Assembly (NCBI RefSeq): GCF_004000605.1
Contig: NZ_CP018911.1
Span: 2,709,001 to 2,773,000, forward strand
Length of the DNA: 64,000 nt
From: Glycocaulis alkaliphilus
GTDB taxonomy: Bacteria > Pseudomonadota > Alphaproteobacteria > Caulobacterales > Maricaulaceae
Direction of reading: 5' to 3'
The position numbers and the translations under genes are program-made. Positions within the stretch are counted from its first letter, which is position 1; each line of letters opens with the position of its first letter. The notes under the pieces are model-generated. The model was not told the DNA's origin. It saw nothing but the letters and a program-made list of their open reading frames with translations, and searched no databases. Of the stretch, positions 31,799-39,646 are shown piece after piece.

Positions 31799-32424
31799 CA
31801 GTTCTTGCCCTTGCGGGCTGCGCCGGGCCGCTTGCCCTCCTTGAGGTCCTCGCCCCAGCGCCGGGTCGGTGTCCAGTCGAGCCCGAACAGGTCCAGCGCC
31901 CGGCCCACTGACTGGTCCACCATGTCGTCCAGCGTCTCAGGTTTTGCGTAGAAGGCCGGCAAGGGTGGCATGATGATCGCGCCCATTTCGGTCAGCTGCG
32001 TCATGGTGCGCAGATGGCCCAGATGAAAAGGCGTCTCACGCACCATCAGCACCAGGCGGCGGCGCTCTTTCAGGACCACATCAGCGGCACGCGTCAGCAG
32101 GCTGGACGTCACGCCGGTGGCGATCTCGCTCATCGTCCTGACAGAACAGGGCGCGATCAGCATGCCAAGCGTCTGGAACGAGCCTGAAGCGATCGGTGCG
32201 CCAATATCGGGAAACGCGTAGGTGTGGTCTGCCCGCGCTTTGATGTCGGCAGCCTTCAGGCCCATCTCATAGCCCAGCGTCATCTCGGCGGCCTTGCTGG
32301 CCACGACGTGGGATTCCACGCCCAGATCACGCAGCGCTTCGAGCGCGCGCATGCCGTAGATAACACCCGACGCACCCGACAGTCCGACAATCATCCGCTG
32401 CGGCAAGGACTTGGGTTCAGACAT
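31798..32424 (-). CDS. ubiX: Flavin prenyltransferase UbiX
   Basis: A 208-residue enzyme that joins a dimethylallyl group to FMN, making the cofactor for UbiD decarboxylase in ubiquinone synthesis. The N-terminal IVGLSGASGVIYGMRALEAL, the block APCSVRTMSEIATGV and LVLMVRETPFHLGHLRTM are diagnostic. The ATG at 32424 (MSEPKSLPQ) has GGAAGGG seven bases upstream and is preferred to an ATG 12 codons earlier. No ubiD is in the window. Confidence 0.95.
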   Translation of the reverse strand: MSEPKSLPQRMIVGLSGASGVIYGMRALEALRDLGVESHVVASKAAEMTLGYEMGLKAADIKARADHTYAFPDIGAPIASGSFQTLGMLIAPCSVRTMSEIATGVTSSLLTRAADVVLKERRRLVLMVRETPFHLGHLRTMTQLTEMGAIIMPPLPAFYAKPETLDDMVDQSVGRALDLFGLDWTPTRRWGEDLKEGKRPGAARKGKN

Positions 32425-32521
32425 GGGAAACCCTTCCGCAACACGGACAGTTTTCACCATTGCTAGAGGGGGGTGTTTGATGTTTCACTTGTCATCCTTG
32501 ATCCAGCGAAGGAGGCTAAAC

Positions 32522-32692
32522 ATGCCAGCTGAAGCGCGTATCCGTGAGCTTGACCAACGTCACACGCAACTGGAAAATCGCATTGAGCAGGAGCTCAAAC
32601 ATGCTTCCGCAGATACGCTGCAACTCGCAGACCTCAAGAAACAGAAATTGCGCCTGAAAGAGGAAATTGAAAGCCTCCGGCGCCGACATTGA
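32522..32692 (+). CDS. DUF465/YdcH-family small protein
   Basis: A 56-residue coiled-coil protein (IRELDQRHTQLENRIEQEL, then LKKQKLRLKEEIESL), a second member of the family found at 30972-31181. AAGGAGG precedes the ATG at 32522. It is divergent from ubiX and is followed by a strong terminator, so it is likely a one-gene transcript. Confidence 0.88.
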   Translation: MPAEARIRELDQRHTQLENRIEQELKHASADTLQLADLKKQKLRLKEEIESLRRRH

Positions 32693-32722
32693 CGCATTTT
32701 GCGGCAATTCACCACATGACCG

Positions 32723-32753
32723 AAGGGCGGACCATGCATGGTCCGCCCTTTTT
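32723..32753 (+). terminator. Rho-independent terminator after DUF465 gene
   Basis: A perfect inverted repeat AAGGGCGGACC-ATGCAT-GGTCCGCCCTT spans 32723-32750 and is followed by more T. It lies 30 bases past the stop of the small DUF465 gene. Confidence 0.92.
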
Positions 32754-32873
32754 CGTGATGCTGGCAGAAGCGTATCGGCTGACGGCACATCCCTGCCCGC
32801 GCGCATGGACCCGGCCAGCCTGCCATGCGTATCATGCAAGGCACAGACACAGAATTTGCCCGGATGCACCGCC

Positions 32874-33758
32874 ATGCTGAACCTATGCCGCGCATTTTGC
32901 CTGACCGCCCTTATGGCTCTGGCCGGCCACGCCCATGGCCAGCCCGCGCCTGCCGGCCAGCAAGGCTCCAACCCCTGCCCTGACGCCAACGAGGCGATGG
33001 CCTCCGGCGATGCTGAAGCCGCTGTCGCGGCGCTGCGCGCATGCCTGTCAGCCCGGCTTCATCCCTGGCAGACCGAGGCCGAGCTGCGTGTGCGTCTGGG
33101 AGCAAGCCAGCTGGCGCTTGGCGAGAGTGAGGCTGCGCTCTTCACCTATAATCAGGTGATCGCGCTTCTGCGCGACAATGGCGGCAATACCGATATTCCC
33201 ATCGTACGGCGCAATCGCGCCGTCGCCCTGCTGCAGCTCGACCGCGCGCAGGAGGCATTGGAAGACCTGCTGATCGCGGAGCGCGGCATGCCGCAGGACG
33301 ATTTCGTCCACATCCTCCTGGGTGGCACCTATATGGAGCTGGACCGCGGCACCGAAGCGATAGCCGCCTATGACAATGCGATACGGCTGGCGCCAGACGC
33401 GCCAGGTGGCTGGATTGGCCGCTCTGCCGCCTTTATCGAGCTGGAGCTCATGGACCGGGCGGTGGAAGACGGACGCGAAGCGGTAGCGATTGCGCCCGAT
33501 GAAGGGTCGGCCCTCAATGCGCTGTGCTGGGCGCTGGTAAAGGCCGAACGGGCAAGCGAAGGCATGGATATATGCTATGCCGCCGTCGAGGCTGAACCGG
33601 ACTCTGGTGCCATCATCCACTCCCTCGCCGCAGCCCTTGAGCAGATCGGTGAGGATGAGGAGGCCTATCCCCTGTTTGCCCGCGCCTACGAGCTGGAGCC
33701 GGACAACACCACGATTGCCGGCGATTATGCCCGCGTGAGCGCCGCGCGCGGCGAGTAG
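32874..33758 (+). CDS. Exported tetratricopeptide-repeat protein
   Basis: A 294-residue protein with a signal peptide (MLNLCRAFCLTALMALAGHAHGQ). About five TPR units follow, for example LGGTYMELDRGTEAIAAYDNAI and AAALEQIGEDEEAYPLFARAY. The ATG at 32874 is preferred over an open frame starting inside the preceding gene because it gives the signal peptide directly. TPR proteins bind other proteins; the partner is not known. The SDR gene follows after 36 bases. Confidence 0.82.
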   Translation: MLNLCRAFCLTALMALAGHAHGQPAPAGQQGSNPCPDANEAMASGDAEAAVAALRACLSARLHPWQTEAELRVRLGASQLALGESEAALFTYNQVIALLRDNGGNTDIPIVRRNRAVALLQLDRAQEALEDLLIAERGMPQDDFVHILLGGTYMELDRGTEAIAAYDNAIRLAPDAPGGWIGRSAAFIELELMDRAVEDGREAVAIAPDEGSALNALCWALVKAERASEGMDICYAAVEAEPDSGAIIHSLAAALEQIGEDEEAYPLFARAYELEPDNTTIAGDYARVSAARGE

Positions 33759-33794
33759 CACACCTCACCTATCCTGATACGGGGAGTACACCGC

Positions 33795-34613
33795 ATGGCC
33801 GGTTCGGAACGCGTTGCCATCATTACCGGGGGAGCCACCGGCATTGGCGCTGCCTGCGCACGCCGGCTGGCCGACGAAGGCGTAAGGGTGGTTATCGCCG
33901 ACACCGACAAGGCCTCGGGCGAGGCGCTCGCCAATGATCTTGCCGCTGCCAAGGGCCGCGCCCTGTTTGTGAGCTGTGACGTTTCCGACAAGCTGTCCGT
34001 CGCCAACCTGATGGCCGAGACCCTGTCGGCCTTCGGCCAGCTGGACATCCTCGTCAACAATGCCGCCATACTCGCCAGAGGAGACATACTCTCGCTGGAG
34101 CTGGCCGATTTCGACAAGGTGCTGGGTGTCAATCTGCGCGGCGCCTTCCTGGTGGCGCGCTCTGCTGCACGCCAGATGACCCGGCAGATCGAGGAGGAGG
34201 ACACGCGCGCCGAGGATGCCCGGCGCCGCTATGCGATCGTGAATATGAGTTCGATCAACGCCGTCGTCTCGATTGCCGACCAGCTTGCCTATTCCACCTC
34301 GAAAGGCGCGCTCAGCCAGATGACCAAGGCGATGGCGCTGTCGCTGGCTCCCTACGGCATCCGCGTGAACGCCATCGGCCCCGGCTCGGTGAACACCGAT
34401 ATGCTCCGAGGCGTCAATGAGGACAAGGCTGCCATGGACGCGATGCTGTCGCGCACCCCTCTTGCCCGGATCGCGGACCCGGACGAGATCGCCGCCATTG
34501 CCTGGTTCCTGGCGTCAAAGGAATCCAGCTATATCACAGGCACCTGCATCTATGCCGACGGCGGCCGCCTCGCGCTCAACTATGTGATGAAGCGCGAGGA
34601 CTACGAGGACTAG
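33795..34613 (+). CDS. Short-chain dehydrogenase/reductase with charged insertion
   Basis: A 272-residue SDR with cofactor loop TGGATGIG near residues 11-18, NNAA near 91, the active-site Ser in MSSINA and YSTSK. Between the fourth helix and the Ser strand there is an additional charged stretch (QIEEEDTRAEDARRR) not seen in the other SDRs here. The last residues are REDYED, and the DNA encoding YED plus stop recurs at the end of the next gene. GGGGAG is upstream of the start. Confidence 0.87.
   Translation: MAGSERVAIITGGATGIGAACARRLADEGVRVVIADTDKASGEALANDLAAAKGRALFVSCDVSDKLSVANLMAETLSAFGQLDILVNNAAILARGDILSLELADFDKVLGVNLRGAFLVARSAARQMTRQIEEEDTRAEDARRRYAIVNMSSINAVVSIADQLAYSTSKGALSQMTKAMALSLAPYGIRVNAIGPGSVNTDMLRGVNEDKAAMDAMLSRTPLARIADPDEIAAIAWFLASKESSYITGTCIYADGGRLALNYVMKREDYED
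34602..34613 (+). repeat. 12-base direct repeat, left copy
   Basis: TACGAGGACTAG at the 3' end of the SDR gene is repeated exactly at 35715-35726, the 3' end of the next gene; over 15 bases 14 match. The pair brackets a 1.1 kb segment with one gene of lower GC. Confidence 0.7.
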
Positions 34614-34631
34614 CGGACGAGGAGCCAGCCC

Positions 34632-35726
34632 ATGGACCCCCTCCTGATAGCAGCACTCGCCACCCTTCATCTCGCGGGGCAGCCCCTGGGTGTGCAACCC
34701 CTCGACGACGAAGCATGCCTTGCAACCGCCCCGCAGGGAGAGACCGTGGCGAGCCATCCCGACCTGTCCCGCCGGGGTAATGTCGTCATCTTTCGCGCCT
34801 CAGCGCCGTCCAGCGGCGACGAGGAGCCAGTGCTGGTCATCAACGGCGCCGGATCTTTTCCTGGCCTTCACACCGCGCAGGGACATATCGCGTGCATCGT
34901 CCTTCCTGATTTTGACCGTGCCACCTTCGAGTACACCTTTGCACCGCGCTCCGCTCCGCTTGACGGGGAATATGTCGGCCCGGACCGCTATGACGACATT
35001 CGGCTGTACACATCCCGCACCGCCCCTCACCGGTATGAGGAGCATGTGCTGGACAGCATGAACCTGAATGCTGAGCGTCGGGTATTCGTCTATATACCGA
35101 CTGACGGGCAATGCGCTGCGAGAGGCGGCTGCCCGGTGGTGTTTACGGGCGATGCAATGGCCGCCGACAGGTATGGCGCCACTATCGACGCGCTGGTCAG
35201 CCGCGGCATCATTGAGCCTGTAATCATGGCTTCGACCATGCTTGATCCAATGCATCGCCGTACGGAATATGCGCGGTTGAACGAAAGAAGCCCGGCCAAT
35301 CAGGTACGTTTTGACGCCCACGCCCGGTTTTTCGCCGAGGAATTCATTCCATGGGTGGAAGACAATTTCCAGGTGTCGGACGATCCAGCACATCGTGTAT
35401 TGTTTGGCTTCTCAGCCTCAGCCGACTTCGCGCTGGCCATGGCAGAAGCTATGCCAGAAAGCTTCGGCAGCGTGCTGGCGGCGTCTCCGCCCATGAACAT
35501 GCCGGTAAACGTCCGGCCGGATGATCAGGGCGCATGCCCAGACGTCATTATCCGATACGGCTCCTGGGAGGGCGGAATAGCCACCGGCATACGCGCTCAC
35601 GCCGACGCGTCAAACGCATGCATCCACTTGGAAGAGACGCCGGCGGGCCACGCCCGCCAGCTCGCTACAGAGATGCTTGTCCGCTTTCTGACCGCGCGAT
35701 ACGGCGTACAAGATTACGAGGACTAG
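34632..35726 (+). CDS. Esterase-like alpha/beta hydrolase (putative esterase, PF00756-like)
   Basis: A 364-residue protein. A weak signal peptide may be present (PLLIAALATLHLAG). Residues 130-360 resemble the esterase D/enterochelin esterase fold: VFVYIPTDGQ, then FIPWVEDNFQ and the nucleophile elbow LFGFSASADFALAMAE, with a late His in PAGHARQ. The substrate is unknown. Parts have clearly lower GC than neighbours: 30 of 60 bases at 35221-35280 and 28 of 60 at 35341-35400. The gene lies exactly between two copies of a 12-base direct repeat, which suggests acquisition. GAGGAG lies upstream of the ATG. Confidence 0.78.
   Translation: MDPLLIAALATLHLAGQPLGVQPLDDEACLATAPQGETVASHPDLSRRGNVVIFRASAPSSGDEEPVLVINGAGSFPGLHTAQGHIACIVLPDFDRATFEYTFAPRSAPLDGEYVGPDRYDDIRLYTSRTAPHRYEEHVLDSMNLNAERRVFVYIPTDGQCAARGGCPVVFTGDAMAADRYGATIDALVSRGIIEPVIMASTMLDPMHRRTEYARLNERSPANQVRFDAHARFFAEEFIPWVEDNFQVSDDPAHRVLFGFSASADFALAMAEAMPESFGSVLAASPPMNMPVNVRPDDQGACPDVIIRYGSWEGGIATGIRAHADASNACIHLEETPAGHARQLATEMLVRFLTARYGVQDYED
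35715..35726 (+). repeat. 12-base direct repeat, right copy
   Basis: This exact copy of TACGAGGACTAG at 34602-34613 forms the last three sense codons (mostly) and stop of the esterase-like gene. It is also the left arm of the convergent palindrome at 35716-35740. Confidence 0.7.
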
Positions 35727-35740
35727 TAACTAGTCCTCGT
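35716..35740. terminator. Perfect palindrome over two convergent stop codons
   Basis: ACGAGGACTAG (35716-35726) and CTAGTCCTCGT (35730-35740) pair perfectly around a 3-base TAA loop. The arms contain the last codons and stops of the esterase-like gene and trcR. No T run follows, so it is a possible hairpin or bidirectional end rather than a classic terminator. Confidence 0.6.
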
Positions 35741-36401
35741 CGCCGTCCTGCGGGGCGCTCTTGCCGAACAGCTCGTCGAGCGTGGTCGGGCCGCTGGAAG
35801 CGGGCGCCGTCTCTTCGGCGGGCCGGAGCACGTCTTCCTCAACCTTCACCGTACCGGCTTCTTCCATTTCCTTGCGGCGCTTGGACGCCTTGCGCACCTG
35901 CTCGTCGAGATCGATCTGGCTGCAAAGGCCCAGCGAAACCGGGTCGGTCGGCTTGATATTGGCCGAGTTCCAGTGCGTGCGCTCGCGCACGGCCTCGATC
36001 GTCGTCTTGGTCGTGCCGACCAGCTTGGAGATCTGGCCATCGGTCAGTTCCGGGTGATTGCGCACCAGCCAGGCGATGGCGTCAGGGCGGTTCTGACGGC
36101 GGGAGAGCGGCGTATAGCGCGGACCCTTCTTGCGCGCGGTCTCCTGAAGCTCGGCGTATTTCGGACGCGTCGCCTGCATGCGGTAGGCGGGGTCGCTTTC
36201 AGCCTTGGCAATCTCTTCCGAGGTCAGCTGGCCACCCGCAATCGGGTCCGAACCGCGCACACCAGCGGCCACGTCACCATCGGCGATACCCTTCACCTCC
36301 AGACGGTGCAGGCCACAGAAATCAGCAATCTGCTCAAAGGACAGGCTGGTATTGTCGACGAGCCAGACGGCGGTCGCCTTGGGCATGAGAATGTCGGACA
36401 T
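35730..36401 (-). CDS. trcR: Cell cycle transcriptional regulator TrcR (DUF1013)
   Basis: A 223-residue alphaproteobacterial DNA-associated regulator. The opening MSDILMPKATAVWLVDNTSLSFEQIADFCGLH and the second helix-turn-helix-like block IAWLVRNHPELTDGQISKLVGTTKTTIEAVRERTHWN are highly characteristic. The acidic tail ends GDED. The ATG at 36401 has AGGAG upstream; the open frame before it runs through a hairpin and is not coding. The name follows the family; the exact role in this organism is inferred. Confidence 0.92.
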   Translation of the reverse strand: MSDILMPKATAVWLVDNTSLSFEQIADFCGLHRLEVKGIADGDVAAGVRGSDPIAGGQLTSEEIAKAESDPAYRMQATRPKYAELQETARKKGPRYTPLSRRQNRPDAIAWLVRNHPELTDGQISKLVGTTKTTIEAVRERTHWNSANIKPTDPVSLGLCSQIDLDEQVRKASKRRKEMEEAGTVKVEEDVLRPAEETAPASSGPTTLDELFGKSAPQDGDED

Positions 36402-36436
36402 GGCAATAGGCTCCTTGTCGAGGGGGATGCGCCGGA

Positions 36437-36470
36437 GACAAAAGAAAACCCGGCGCGGTCCGCCGGGTTT
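36437..36470 (-). terminator. Terminator-like hairpin in the trcR leader
   Basis: On the minus strand the stem is AAACCCGGCG/CGCCGGGTTT with a 5-base loop (36446-36470), followed by TTTTCTTTTG. It ends only 35 bases before the trcR start. It may terminate the upstream quinone oxidoreductase transcript or act as an attenuator of trcR. Confidence 0.75.
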
Positions 36471-36590
36471 CGGTCGATCCGACCCGCCAAGGCTGGTGTC
36501 GGTGACACCTGATATCAATGACGGGATTTGACCCGCTTATAACGCGTGTGCGCCCGCCTTGAAAGAGGGTTTTCCTGACAGCTGCGCGCC

Positions 36591-37577
36591 TTATGGCACG
36601 AGCAGTATCTTGCCCGCATGCGCCATGGAATCCATGCGTTCATGAGCCTTCACCGCGTCGGCCAGCGCAAAAGTGGAATCGATCAGCGGGCGTACCTTGC
36701 CCGCCTCCACCCACGGCCAGACATGGGCGCGTACAGCCTGTGCCAGTGCAGCCTTCTCGTCATCGGAGCGCGCCCGCAGCGTCGACCCGGTAAGGGTCTG
36801 GCGTTTCAGCATCAGCCCCATCAGATCCACCTCCACCCGTGAACCTTTCAGGAAGGCGATCTGCACCAGCCGGCCAAAGCGGTTCAGCACGGCCAGATTC
36901 TTCGCCACATAATCCCCGCCCACCATGTCCAGGATCACGTCCGCGCCACCGGACGCCTTCACGCCCTCCACCCAGTCGTCTTCGCGGTAGTTGAAGACAT
37001 GGTCCGCGCCGAGCCTGCGGCAGGCCGCGCACTTGTCCGGCGTTCCCGCCGTCGCCATGACGACAGCACCATGGGCCTTGGCCATCTGGATCGCCGTGGT
37101 GCCGATACCGCTCGAGCCGCCATGCACCAGAAAGCGCTCGCCGGGTTTGAGTGCGCCAGCCTCGAACACATTGGTCCACACGGTGAAGACGGTTTCCGGC
37201 AGGCCCGCAGCGGTGATGAGATCAACACCCTCAGGCACCGGTAGCACCGAACCTGCGGGCGCACGCGCAATGTCGGCATAGCCGCCGCCCGCCACCAGCG
37301 CACATACGCTCTGGCCGGTATCAAACCCGCTCACCCCTTCGCCAATCGCCAGCACCGTGCCGGACACCTCCAGCCCCAGCCCTTTCGGTGCGCCCGGCGG
37401 TGGCGGGTAGAACCCCATCCGCTCGATCACGTCGGGCCGGTTCACGCCCGCAGCCGCCACACGGATCAGGATTTCACCGCGTGCCGGCGGGGCCAGCGTG
37501 ATCTCCTCCACCCTCAAGGCCTCCGGCCCTCCGGGCTGCGGCGCGGTAACGATGCGGGTCGTGAAAGCTTCATTCAT
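36591..37577 (-). CDS. NAD(P)H-quinone oxidoreductase (zinc-independent MDR family)
   Basis: A 328-residue enzyme of the medium-chain dehydrogenase superfamily, quinone-oxidoreductase/PIG3 type. It has GVNRPDVIERMGFYPPPPGAPKGLGLEVSG near the N-terminus and the NADPH loop VHGGSSGIGTTAIQMAKAHG near residue 145. Zinc ligands of alcohol dehydrogenases are missing, as in this group. It likely reduces quinones or enones. It is divergent from the DUF1192 gene across 125 bases. Confidence 0.92.
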   Translation of the reverse strand: MNEAFTTRIVTAPQPGGPEALRVEEITLAPPARGEILIRVAAAGVNRPDVIERMGFYPPPPGAPKGLGLEVSGTVLAIGEGVSGFDTGQSVCALVAGGGYADIARAPAGSVLPVPEGVDLITAAGLPETVFTVWTNVFEAGALKPGERFLVHGGSSGIGTTAIQMAKAHGAVVMATAGTPDKCAACRRLGADHVFNYREDDWVEGVKASGGADVILDMVGGDYVAKNLAVLNRFGRLVQIAFLKGSRVEVDLMGLMLKRQTLTGSTLRARSDDEKAALAQAVRAHVWPWVEAGKVRPLIDSTFALADAVKAHERMDSMAHAGKILLVP

Positions 37578-37702
37578 GGCCGATTATCCGTATCCGCACA
37601 CAATCGGGGGCGCATGCTGTCCCGGTTTGCGCTATTGTGCTGTCCATAGTGACGGTAAGACGCTGCGTTGTGCAGCCCCGGACGACAGGGAGGTGATCGC
37701 CC

Positions 37703-37894
37703 ATGTTTGACGAAGAACTGCCACGTGCCAAGCGCCCGGCCATTACACCCGGCGAAGATATTTCAGCCCTCTCGGTTGCCGACCTGCACGCGCGCATCGA
37801 GACGCTGAAAAGCGAGATCACCCGCGCTGAAGCCATGATTGGCCACAAGCAGGACAAGCTGGGGGCCGCCGAAGCCTTCTTCAAAAAGGCCTGA
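37703..37894 (+). CDS. DUF1192 small protein
   Basis: A 63-residue protein typical of alphaproteobacteria, with the block ISALSVADLHARIETLKSEITRAEAMI and a lysine-rich end. It is predicted to be helical. GGGAGGTG lies upstream of the ATG. It precedes rcdA by 133 bases. Function is unknown. Confidence 0.9.
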   Translation: MFDEELPRAKRPAITPGEDISALSVADLHARIETLKSEITRAEAMIGHKQDKLGAAEAFFKKA

Positions 37895-38027
37895 TTATTT
37901 CGGCAACTGGCCCCGGCCTTGCTAGTATCGGGGACAAACAGGCATGCTGCGTCCCGATATGGGCAAGGCATAAGCTGCACAGATTAACGCCGCGCCGGGT
38001 ATGGGCGGGGCATTTGCGTGAGGGACA

Positions 38028-38579
38028 ATGGGCGTGATGGACATGGACACCGGCAAGTCCGGCTCGAACGGCGCGGCCAGCGAAGCGGCCATCCGGGTCG
38101 CCGATTTCGCGGCCTCCGAGCATTTCAGCCGCCTGTTCCGCGAGGGCATGGACCTTGTCGAGGAAACCGCCAGCTATCTGGACGGGCCGGGCCGGGATGA
38201 CGCCAAGCGGCTGGGCCGCGCCGGCGCGCTGGCCTATGCGGCTGAATCCATGACGCTGACGACCCAGCTCATGCAGTCGGCTTCCTGGCTTCTCACCCAG
38301 CGCGCGGTGAGCGAAGGGGAGATGACGCCCTTTGAAGCTGCTGGCGAGAAATACCGCCTCGGCGGCAAGACCCATACGCGCGAAGGCATGTGGCCGGCGG
38401 GCGATGATCCTTGCCCGCCCCGCCTTGGCGATCTCGTCGCCCGCTCGCAGAGCCTGCACGAGCGTTTGAAGCGCCTTGATGACAATCTCTTCCGCGAAGC
38501 ACCCGGCGGAGCGCCGGGCCGTAACCCGCTCGCCGGACAATGGTCGGCGCTGGAAAGCGCGTTTGCAGGACGGGGTTAA
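38028..38579 (+). CDS. rcdA: RcdA (DUF1465), regulator of CtrA degradation
   Basis: A 183-residue protein with the family blocks FSRLFREGMDLVEETASYLDGPGR, YAAESMTLTTQLMQSASWLLTQRAV and LHERLKRLDDNLFR. In Caulobacter this adaptor helps ClpXP destroy CtrA and other cell-cycle proteins at the pole, working with CpdR and PopA. Length is close to the Caulobacter protein (about 176). GAGGGAC precedes the start. The regulatory role here is inferred from the family. Confidence 0.9.
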   Translation: MGVMDMDTGKSGSNGAASEAAIRVADFAASEHFSRLFREGMDLVEETASYLDGPGRDDAKRLGRAGALAYAAESMTLTTQLMQSASWLLTQRAVSEGEMTPFEAAGEKYRLGGKTHTREGMWPAGDDPCPPRLGDLVARSQSLHERLKRLDDNLFREAPGGAPGRNPLAGQWSALESAFAGRG

Positions 38580-38611
38580 GCAGGGCGGTATTTTCTTAAG
38601 CCTCAAGCGCC

Positions 38612-38630
38612 GGCGGCGGCATCCGCCGCC
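38612..38630 (+). terminator. Hairpin after rcdA, weak terminator
   Basis: GGCGGCGG (38612-38619) pairs with CCGCCGCC (38623-38630) around a 3-base loop, 33 bases past the rcdA stop. There is no T run, so termination would be weak or Rho-assisted. Confidence 0.45.
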
Positions 38631-38699
38631 TTGGCTATCCTCGCTTCGCTGCGGGCGCGCGGTCGCGCTTGCGGCGCTACGCGCCGGGGTGACAACAAG

Positions 38700-38826
38700 C
38701 CCCAAATCCTCCCCCTTCGTCATTCCAGAAAGCCCGTCAGGGCTTATCTGGAACCCAGTCATTCATAAAAATCTGGGTTCCGGGTGTCGCTGCGCTCCCC
38801 CGGAATGACGAAATTGGGAGATATTT
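38700..38826. repeat. Palindromic intergenic repeat, family C
   Basis: Outer arms CGTCATTCC (38718-38726) and GGAATGACG (38802-38810), with flanking CCCAAAT/AATTGGG, enclose an inner hairpin TGGAACCCAG/CTGGGTTCC with an AT-rich loop. A related CGTCATTCCGG end begins near 38838. The GTCATTCC-ended pattern occurs as interspersed repeats in many bacteria. Confidence 0.75.
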
Positions 38827-38987
38827 TTTCACATCGTCATTCCGGCGCAAGCCAGTGCTCAGTCTTCTATTTGTGCTCCGCACATCCGTGCGTCGCTGCG
38901 GGTAAAAGTGCCCGGCGCGCAGGCGGGGTTCGCGGAACATCGCAACGTGGCCTGCCCCCGGCTACGACCGGGGGATGCGTTGCGGAA

Positions 38988-39030
38988 CCAAAAAAGGAAA
39001 CGCCCGCAGCTGAGGGGAGCTACGGGCGTT
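38988..39030 (-). terminator. Rho-independent terminator after rpmE
   Basis: On the minus strand AACGCCCG-x-AGCT pairs with AGCT-x-CGGGCGTT (38999-39030) and is followed by TTTCCTTTTTT. It lies 59 bases past the rpmE stop. Confidence 0.85.
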
Positions 39031-39088
39031 CTTCTAAAGGCCCCGGCCGTGTCGAGGGGACACGCGCCCTGGTGAGGGGGGTGGGCGG

Positions 39089-39310
39089 TTAGACACCGAA
39101 GCCTTTGAACTTGTCCTTGAAGCGCGAAACGCGGCCCGCACGGTCAACAAGCGTCTGCGTGCCACCGGTCCAGGCCGGGTGCGTGCGCGGATCGATATCC
39201 AGCGAGATCTGGTCGCCTTCCTTGCCGTAGGTCGACCGCGTCTTGAATTTGCTGCCGTCCGTCATCACCACTTCGATGAAGTGATAGTCGGGGTGGATAT
39301 CCTGTTTCAT
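39089..39310 (-). CDS. rpmE: 50S ribosomal protein L31, cysteine-free form
   Basis: A 73-residue ribosomal protein ([20 protein letters not shown], then [18 protein letters not shown]). The four zinc-binding cysteines of classical L31 are absent, as is normal in this alphaproteobacterial group. It follows rcdA convergently and has its own terminator. Confidence 0.96.
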   Translation of the reverse strand: MKQDIHPDYHFIEVVMTDGSKFKTRSTYGKEGDQISLDIDPRTHPAWTGGTQTLVDRAGRVSRFKDKFKGFGV

Positions 39311-39646
39311 CTGACGGCTCCCGCCTTCAACGTCCGCTGCTCCCAGACCGGCCTTGGCCTGCGGTTTAGCGGAACAAGTCTGCTAGAAATGAGCCGCGGT
39401 GTATATACGTGCAAAGCCTGCGGCGCAAGACCATGCAGGCCGCCAAGAGTCAGTGCGTTTTTCCACAAGGACTTAGCGCAGGCTGACTGAACCAGAATCC
39501 TGTGGATATCGTCATGGTAGCGTGACGTTAGCTACCTCATCCGCCCTCGTCCTTCGAGACGCTCACTTGCGTTCGCCCTCAGGATGAGGGCGATTGCACT
39601 TTTCCCTCATGCTGAGGAGCGCAAAGCGCGTCTCGAAGCATGCCTG
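39311..39646. other. 336-base intergenic region with rpmE upstream region
   Basis: No credible gene is seen. The left part is the upstream region of rpmE (minus strand). The right part holds a family-B repeat at 39544-39640 next to the end of the OmpA-domain gene. The AT-richer stretch 39470-39530 shows nothing I can name. Confidence 0.7.
39544..39640. repeat. Palindromic intergenic repeat, family B, copy 2
   Basis: It starts with CCCTCGTCCTTCGAGACG, identical to the start of copy 1 at 7256-7273, and ends with a CGTCTCGAAG arm. The inner part (CCCTCAGGATGAGGG) is also shared with copy 1. It lies seven bases past the stop of the OmpA-domain gene, like copy 1 next to argG. Confidence 0.8.

Larger units (their letters stand above)
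38580..39088. other. 509-base intergenic region of hairpins and repeats
   Basis: No gene is visible between the convergent rcdA and rpmE. From left to right it holds a GC-rich hairpin (38612-38630), a stretch of short GC-rich dyads, a family-C palindromic element (38700-38826) with a partial extra copy of its end (CGTCATTCCGGCGCAAGCC near 38838), another GC-rich dyad near 38950-38985, and the rpmE terminator. Confidence 0.8.
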
